A stretch of 19,087 nt of DNA from Candidatus Competibacteraceae bacterium (GTDB taxonomy: Bacteria > Pseudomonadota > Gammaproteobacteria > Competibacterales > Competibacteraceae). Position numbers and translations under genes: made by a program. Where the stretch lies: assembly GCA_003527885.1 (NCBI GenBank), contig DPWB01000328.1:1-19087 (forward strand), read 5' to 3'. Below, piece by piece: positions 14,929-19,087 of the stretch. The notes under the pieces were generated by a model that did not search any database, was not told the DNA's origin, and was given only the letters and a program-made list of their open reading frames with translations. Position 1 is the stretch's first letter; every line of letters starts with the position of its first letter.

Positions 14929-16857
14929 TCAAAAATAGACATGAACTCCGATCTCGAATTCGTGCGACCCTTCCAGGTAGCGCCAATCCAGCCCGAGCGA
15001 CAAGTCCTTATCCGGTGCCAGATTCTGTCGCAATCCCGCCCGTAACGCCGTACCGCGTTCGCCCGACCGGTAATCCCGCCACCTCGCCTCCGCCAGCAGC
15101 TTCCAGCCGGAGGTCGGTCGCAGCAACATACCGGCTTGCGCGCCCCAACCGGCGCGATAGCCCCCGACGAAATCGTTGCCGTACTCGAACGCCAGCTCCG
15201 GCAACGCAAACCAGACCGTCCGCCAGGGCCAACGGGTTTCCGCCGCCACCCCCAAACCGCCGCTTAAATCGAACGCGGTGCAATGCGGACAATCCGGCCG
15301 GGATAGCGGCTCCCAGCCCGCGTGAAGCCGCCAGGACGGTCGCGGCGTCAAGGCATTAACCGGCGGCAGCGAGGTGATGTCGAGCAGCGTCAACCGATCC
15401 AGCGCCAGCCGGTCGCCGCTCTGGTAATGGCGGACGGCGACACTCAACAGTTCGATTTGGGCGTCAGGGGTGTAGCCGGCATCGGGCTCCAGCAGACCGT
15501 GATAGCCGGCCCGCGCGCTGAATTCCACAAAGCTCCTGCCCTCCCGTTGGCCGCCGCCAAGGCCGATCCGCCGCGCGGCGTGACCGGTTTCCGGGCGGGT
15601 CGCGTAAGGTTCGATCTTTACCGGTGGGGCTGCCACCGCAAGCCGGCTGCGGGCCACCGACAAGCGGTGTGTGATCCCGTCCAGCGCTGGCTCGCGCCCT
15701 GGCTCGCTGCCGCCGGATCGACGGTGCTGGCGCTCGTCCAGCGCCAGTTCCAACAGCAGCGCCCGCCGCCGCGGGGTAAGCCGCTGAAATCGGGACGTGC
15801 CGATGATTGCCGGATCGTTTCGCAACCGCCGCACCAACCGGCGTTCATCGGCGGCCAAGGTTGCATAGCGGCGGTCGATCGCGGTGCCGCGCGCCGGTCG
15901 GGCGGTCGCCTCCCCCAGCAATCCTGGTTGCTGGGCCAGCAAGCGGATCGTGTCCGCCGGCAGGGTCCAGGCGACAAAGCGGTCGCTGAACCGCCAATTC
16001 GGGTTGGCTGCCTCCAACAAAACCAGCAACTGCCAAGCACAATTTTCCCGGAAGAAGTAGTATTCGAACCCGATGCCGCGCAGTTCCCAAGCGTGTTCGA
16101 GCAGCCGCCGCCGTTGCGGTTCGTCGAGGTTCAAACGATATTCCCAGATATCGCGGCTTTCCAGATCGCTGTAGGTGCGGACCAGCTTGTAATAAGGCTG
16201 CACGTCGAACTTGCCGGTAAAACGGCCACTCATGCCATCCAGCGCATAACTCCAAACGCTGCTGCCGGAATCGTCGGCCGCATAGTTGATGGCGTAGGCC
16301 AGCAGCCGGGTCCGTTCGGTCTGGCCGCGCCGGTCCAGGCGCAGGAAGGTATGACCGAACAGCGAAGCGGGGTTGTTGAGATAGGCCGAGGCGAACACCA
16401 GGGTCACCGCTTCCGCGTCCAACTCGCGAAACCACTGCCTGAAGCGCGGGCAATCCCGAGGTAACAGGCGGCGGTCGTCGATGTTCAGTTCAGCCTTTAG
16501 CCATCGGTAGCGGGCGATAAAGGCGCACTGGGCCGGTTGAGGATCGCCGCCGACCGGATCGGCTTTGAAAAAAGCGCGCAGCGTCGCGGCGAGCTCGGCG
16601 CGCGGTTCGGTTTTTCCGGTCGGCGCCAGAAAGAAGCGCGGGTCATCCACATCGCTGAGCACGCCTCCCTCGCCGACGACGGACCGATAATGGAGCAGCG
16701 TTTGCCACTCCCGCCGTTCCGCAAGCCCGGCGATCTCGGCCCGATCCAACAATTCGGCCAGATAAGCCGTTTCGGCGCGGCCGTCGGTCACCTGCAACCC
16801 GCACCCGATCAGCAGCCCGACCGTCAGACGGACCGGCCAAGCGAGGGTGCGCTTCAG
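14929..16857 (-). CDS. DUF4105 (Lnb N-terminal-like) periplasmic/outer-membrane protein with C-terminal beta-barrel; likely CTG start
   Basis: With a CTG start at 16857 the protein has 642 residues and a standard signal peptide: (M)KRT at the start, hydrophobic core LTVGLLIGCGL, then VTDGRAE. The first ATG/GTG/TTG in frame is a TTG at 16797 that would remove this peptide. The CTG overlaps the upstream lipoprotein gene's stop as CTGA, like the usual ATGA coupling. The DUF4105 papain-like domain (about 120-320) shows the conserved histidine in SLFGHTFLRL (H169) and cysteine in RENCAWQLL (C273). The Bacteroides relative Lnb N-acylates lipoproteins with such a Cys/His pair. The C-terminal third alternates like beta-strands and ends in FEIGVHVYF, an outer-membrane barrel-type end. 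The activity is unknown. Confidence 0.87.
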   Translation of the reverse strand: MKRTLAWPVRLTVGLLIGCGLQVTDGRAETAYLAELLDRAEIAGLAERREWQTLLHYRSVVGEGGVLSDVDDPRFFLAPTGKTEPRAELAATLRAFFKADPVGGDPQPAQCAFIARYRWLKAELNIDDRRLLPRDCPRFRQWFRELDAEAVTLVFASAYLNNPASLFGHTFLRLDRRGQTERTRLLAYAINYAADDSGSSVWSYALDGMSGRFTGKFDVQPYYKLVRTYSDLESRDIWEYRLNLDEPQRRRLLEHAWELRGIGFEYYFFRENCAWQLLVLLEAANPNWRFSDRFVAWTLPADTIRLLAQQPGLLGEATARPARGTAIDRRYATLAADERRLVRRLRNDPAIIGTSRFQRLTPRRRALLLELALDERQHRRSGGSEPGREPALDGITHRLSVARSRLAVAAPPVKIEPYATRPETGHAARRIGLGGGQREGRSFVEFSARAGYHGLLEPDAGYTPDAQIELLSVAVRHYQSGDRLALDRLTLLDITSLPPVNALTPRPSWRLHAGWEPLSRPDCPHCTAFDLSGGLGVAAETRWPWRTVWFALPELAFEYGNDFVGGYRAGWGAQAGMLLRPTSGWKLLAEARWRDYRSGERGTALRAGLRQNLAPDKDLSLGLDWRYLEGSHEFEIGVHVYF

Positions 16858-17261
16858 TTCAGCGTCACCCGCTGACCGACACGCGGATCGGCCCGCATCT
16901 CTTGCTCCAGCACCGCCAGCATTTCAGTGGCGCCGGTACGGTCGCTGGGAAACAGCACCCCGAACTTCTCGCGCGTCAGGGCGAAGAAAGCCGGTTGACG
17001 GGTCGGCTCAATGGCAAGCAACACGGCCAACGAACTGAGATATTCACCCTCACCCGCCGCCATGTCGTTGCGCAGTCGCTCCAGATTGATCTTGGCGAAC
17101 TCGGTGACTTGTTGCTGGCGATTCGTGGACGCCGCGCCGGAACCACCGCTAGAACCACTGGTCGCGCCGCTGGCCCCGGAACTGGGATCGGAAACGATGG
17201 TGCAGGCACAAACGGCAACCCCTAGCGCAACGGTTAAGGCGGCATTAAGCAAGCATTTCAT
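16854..17261 (-). CDS. Small lipoprotein, DUF3015-like
   Basis: The 135-residue product starts MKCLLNAALTVALGVAVCAC. The likely lipidated cysteine is C20 (V-C-A-C, an imperfect lipobox) with Thr at +2, which favours the outer membrane. A Ser/Gly/Ala-rich linker follows (about 24-45), then a helical domain. Its residues NLERLRNDMAAGEGEYLSSL and FFALTREKFGVLFPSDRTGA recall the C-terminal half of DUF3015, a family often beside DUF4105 genes. The ATG at 17261 is supported by GGGAGG 8-13 bases upstream; an ATG-less extension to 17279 is less likely. The stop overlaps the presumed CTG start of the DUF4105 gene. The function is not known. Confidence 0.82.
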   Translation of the reverse strand: MKCLLNAALTVALGVAVCACTIVSDPSSGASGATSGSSGGSGAASTNRQQQVTEFAKINLERLRNDMAAGEGEYLSSLAVLLAIEPTRQPAFFALTREKFGVLFPSDRTGATEMLAVLEQEMRADPRVGQRVTLN

Positions 17262-17278
17262 AAATTTTCCTCCCGGCA

Positions 17279-17440
17279 TTGTCGGAAATTTTCACGGGGC
17301 CGCGAACCGTGAACGGGTTCGCGTCCGCCATCACCGAGCCGAATCGGCTAACGGCGGCGGATTCCGCTAAGTTTAAAGCGAATCGTGGCGACCGGCAGCG
17401 CTCGCCGACCTATTTAGCCTTGAGGAGCCTATCCGCGTGA
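17279..17440 (+). CDS. Candidate small ORF overlapping the start of the radical SAM gene
   Basis: This frame opens at a TTG (17279; 53 codons) or, more likely, a GTG (17309; 43 codons, with GGGG about 9 bases upstream). It ends in a TGA that overlaps the radical SAM GTG start as GTGA. By hand count 39 of 53 codons end in G or C, above positions one (about 51%) and two (about 58%), mildly supporting coding. The peptide is polar and basic, with a C-terminal Arg/Ser/Tyr/Leu segment (RQRSPTYLALRSLSA) and no cysteine. A peptide substrate for the enzyme is conceivable. Equally, a 43-53 codon open frame in GC-rich DNA can arise by chance, and the radical SAM Shine-Dalgarno lies inside it. Confidence 0.25.
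   Translation: MSEIFTGPRTVNGFASAITEPNRLTAADSAKFKANRGDRQRSPTYLALRSLSA
17301..17323. promoter_or_regulatory. Perfect 8-bp inverted repeat in the lipoprotein/radical SAM divergent promoter
   Basis: CGCGAACC-N7-GGTTCGCG lies 40-62 bp upstream of the lipoprotein start and about 115 bp upstream of the radical SAM start. A second small palindrome, AGCCGAATCGGCT, lies at 17337-17349. The first could be an operator or, as RNA, an 8-bp stem in either 5' leader. The binding protein is unknown. Confidence 0.45.
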
Positions 17441-18585
17441 AAAGCCATATCTCGCTGATCCTGCTGTCCACCTTGCAGTGCAATGCGGATTGCGAATACT
17501 GCTTCGAGAATAAGACCACCGACCGGCTGACGCTCGACCGCCTGGCTGAAATGATCCGCAAGGTGTTGGATTACATGGTGGAAAAATCGCTGGCCACGCT
17601 AACTATTTACTGGCAGGGCGGCGAGGCGATGCTGTTGCCGCCGAGTTGGTACGAGGAGGCTAACGCATTGATCCAGCGTGAGGCCCAGGCGCGCGGCAAG
17701 CAAGTTCTCCACGGCCTGCAAAGCAACATGCTCTCCTACAGCTCCCGTTGGAACAAGGTGATCGCCGAGATGTTCGGCAACAGCGTCGGCACCTCGTTGG
17801 ATTACCCCAACCTGCACCGCAAGTTGCTCGGGCAAGGACCGGACACCTATAACGATATTTGGGCGCGGCGGGTGCGCGAGGCGCGAGCGGCCGGCATCGA
17901 AGTACAGGTCATCGCCGTCCCAAACCAAGCGACCCTGGAGATCGGCGCGGAACGGTTCTACCGCCATTTCGTGGATGAGCTGGGCATCACCGATTTCCAG
18001 GTCAACACGCCGTTTCCGGGCGGCGAAGCGACTGCCGCCAAGAAAGAATTACCGGTGGCGGAAGTGGAAAAACTCAGCCGCTTTTACACCGAACTGGCCG
18101 ATGTCTGGCTGGAGCGCGGCTATCGCCAGGGCGTGCGGGTCGGGCCGCTGGATTCCCTGCTGCAGCATTTCAGCCACCAGCCGACGACGCTGCCTTGCAT
18201 TTGGGGCGATAACTGCGCCAATTCCATGGTCTCGATCGACGCGCGCGGCTACGTGGCGCAATGCGACTGTTGGGTCACCAGCTATCCCGATTACCACTAC
18301 GGCAATATCTTTGAATGCGACAGCTTCGGCGAGCTATTGAAGAACAGCCCGGCACGCCAGAAATTCAACGAGCGCCCCATCCAGCTCATCCAGCGCGATT
18401 GCCTGAGTTGCGACTACCTGTCGCTGTGTCATGGCGGCTGCCCGGTGCGGACCTACACCGTCCACGGCACCCTGTTCGAGAAAGATCCTTATTGCGGCCT
18501 GTACAAGGCCATGTTCGGTCGCATGGCGCGCGCGGCGCGCGAACTGGCGCGAGAAGCAACCACCGCACGCATTGCAGCCGCTTGA
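17437..18585 (+). CDS. Radical SAM/SPASM enzyme (anaerobic sulfatase maturase-like)
   Basis: The 382-residue protein starts at GTG (17437), with AGGAG 9 bases upstream. The radical SAM cluster motif is C15-x3-C19-x2-C22 (CNADCEYC), with the SAM-binding GGE at 61-63. The SPASM domain has C254, C260, G271-x4-C276, C322-x2-C325-x5-C331-x3-C335 and C353, enough for two auxiliary [4Fe-4S] clusters. The spacing nearly matches anaerobic sulfatase-maturating enzyme. D277, straight after C276, corresponds to that enzyme's catalytic base. Such enzymes abstract a hydrogen from a peptide or protein residue. No sulfatase or known RiPP precursor is adjacent, so the substrate is open. Upstream it diverges from the lipoprotein/DUF4105 operon. 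Confidence 0.93.
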   Translation: MKSHISLILLSTLQCNADCEYCFENKTTDRLTLDRLAEMIRKVLDYMVEKSLATLTIYWQGGEAMLLPPSWYEEANALIQREAQARGKQVLHGLQSNMLSYSSRWNKVIAEMFGNSVGTSLDYPNLHRKLLGQGPDTYNDIWARRVREARAAGIEVQVIAVPNQATLEIGAERFYRHFVDELGITDFQVNTPFPGGEATAAKKELPVAEVEKLSRFYTELADVWLERGYRQGVRVGPLDSLLQHFSHQPTTLPCIWGDNCANSMVSIDARGYVAQCDCWVTSYPDYHYGNIFECDSFGELLKNSPARQKFNERPIQLIQRDCLSCDYLSLCHGGCPVRTYTVHGTLFEKDPYCGLYKAMFGRMARAARELAREATTARIAAA

Positions 18586-18606
18586 ACAGGGTTATACCAC
18601 CCGATT

Positions 18607-18685
18607 TATTCCACGTGGAATAGCGGCAGCCACTGCGGCGCGATCCGTCTGACGAGACCCGCCGCCAATTATTCCACGTGGAATA
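18607..18685. repeat. Pair of identical 16-bp palindromes (parS-like)
   Basis: TATTCCACGTGGAATA occurs at 18607-18622 and 18670-18685, both perfect palindromes, 63 bp centre to centre (six turns of B-DNA). They lie between the convergent radical SAM and scpB genes. The core CACGTG and overall 16-bp symmetry resemble ParB sites (consensus TGTTTCACGTGAAACA, with TTCCACGTGGAA forms in pseudomonads), while the outer TATT...AATA resembles Noc sites. In RNA the two copies could also pair with each other, extended by GCGGC/GCCGC just inside, forming a large hairpin. The sequence is certain; the function is not. Confidence 0.6.
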
Positions 18686-18761
18686 TTCGCTCCAAGGAAG
18701 ACGGGTCCGCAGACTCAATCCCATGCCTTGAACAGGCCCCGCAAACAGTGCGCGACCGCGC

Positions 18762-19087
18762 TCATTCCCCCTTGAACTGGGGCTTGCGCTTCTCCAGGAA
18801 CGCTTTCAAACCTTCCTGATAGTCGTGGCTGTCGTAGACGATACGACGAAGCCCCTGAATCCGTTCGAACAATTCGGGAGTAATCGAGCGCGCGCTGGAC
18901 AGCAACCGCAGTTCCTCTTTCATCACGGCGATGCTCAGCGGCGCGTTGGCGACGATATGGGCCGCCAACCCATAAACGAAACTCTCGATTTCCTCGGCCG
19001 GCTTAATGTAGTTGACCACGCCCAGATTCAAGGCTTGAGCCGCCGGGATCGGCTGGGCCGTGAACAGCATCTCTTTTGCCACCGGCA
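18762..19087 (-). CDS. scpB: Methylmalonyl-CoA decarboxylase (crotonase family), C-terminal part
   Basis: About 107 C-terminal residues are visible; the gene enters from the right edge. The segment runs PVAKEMLFTAQPI, LNLGVVNYI, APLSIAVMKEELRLL, ELFERIQGLRRIVYDSHDYQ, AFLEKRKPQFKGE. It follows E. coli ScpB closely (VKELIFTASPIT, APLAIAVIKEELRVL, DEFERIQGMRRAVYDSEDYQ, AFLEKRKPNF), including the FERIQG block that generic enoyl-CoA hydratases lack. ScpB decarboxylates methylmalonyl-CoA to propionyl-CoA in the succinate-to-propionate route. The catalytic oxyanion-hole and active-site residues lie outside the window. The gene is convergent with the radical SAM gene. Confidence 0.88.
   Translation of the reverse strand, partial: PVAKEMLFTAQPIPAAQALNLGVVNYIKPAEEIESFVYGLAAHIVANAPLSIAVMKEELRLLSSARSITPELFERIQGLRRIVYDSHDYQEGLKAFLEKRKPQFKGE

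Overview
The window is high-GC, gene-dense chromosomal DNA. It most resembles a free-living gammaproteobacterium. The reasons are a ScpB-type methylmalonyl-CoA decarboxylase very close to the E. coli protein, a crcB-DUF190 pair, a DUF3015-like/DUF4105 pair, an LrhA-like LysR regulator divergent from a DUF1127 gene, and a CHASE-PAS-GGDEF-EAL protein. The genus cannot be fixed from sequence reading alone. No tRNA, rRNA, CRISPR array, insertion sequence or phage gene was recognised.

Layout. 1-716 (-): a PAP2 phosphatase followed by a truncated diacylglycerol/undecaprenol kinase-like gene, forming a lipid phosphate kinase/phosphatase pair. 769-5025 (-): a two-gene RND efflux operon (membrane fusion protein, then HAE1-type pump) with no outer-membrane channel; a 25-bp dyad sits just upstream of it. 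5221-6712 (-): an OsmC-family protein and a pirin. A LysR regulator (6882-7787, +) diverges from the pirin. 7848-9076: an LrhA-like LysR (-) diverging from a DUF1127 protein (+), with a dyad between them. 9096-12979 (-): a 1200-residue c-di-GMP turnover protein, apparently preceded by a small translationally coupled ORF. 12980-13368: a gene-free stretch rich in inverted repeats. 13369-13779 (-): a short exported RlpA-like barrel protein. 14168-14880 (+): crcB (fluoride channel) and a DUF190 partner. 14929-17261 (-): a small lipoprotein overlapping a DUF4105 protein. 17437-18585 (+): a radical SAM/SPASM enzyme. 18762-19087 (-): the C-terminal part of scpB.

Most of the content is envelope and stress biology: efflux, thiol peroxide handling, fluoride export, lipid phosphate recycling, a cell-wall barrel protein and c-di-GMP signalling.

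The points most worth a second look are these. (1) The DUF4105 gene appears to start at a CTG codon overlapping the stop of the upstream lipoprotein gene, because only that start gives a signal peptide. (2) A 93-codon ORF joins the GGDEF/EAL gene through a TGATG overlap, which moves that gene's start. (3) Two identical 16-bp parS-like palindromes lie 63 bp apart between convergent genes. (4) The radical SAM/SPASM enzyme has the cysteine spacing of sulfatase maturases but no sulfatase nearby, and a 43-53 codon ORF overlaps its GTG start.
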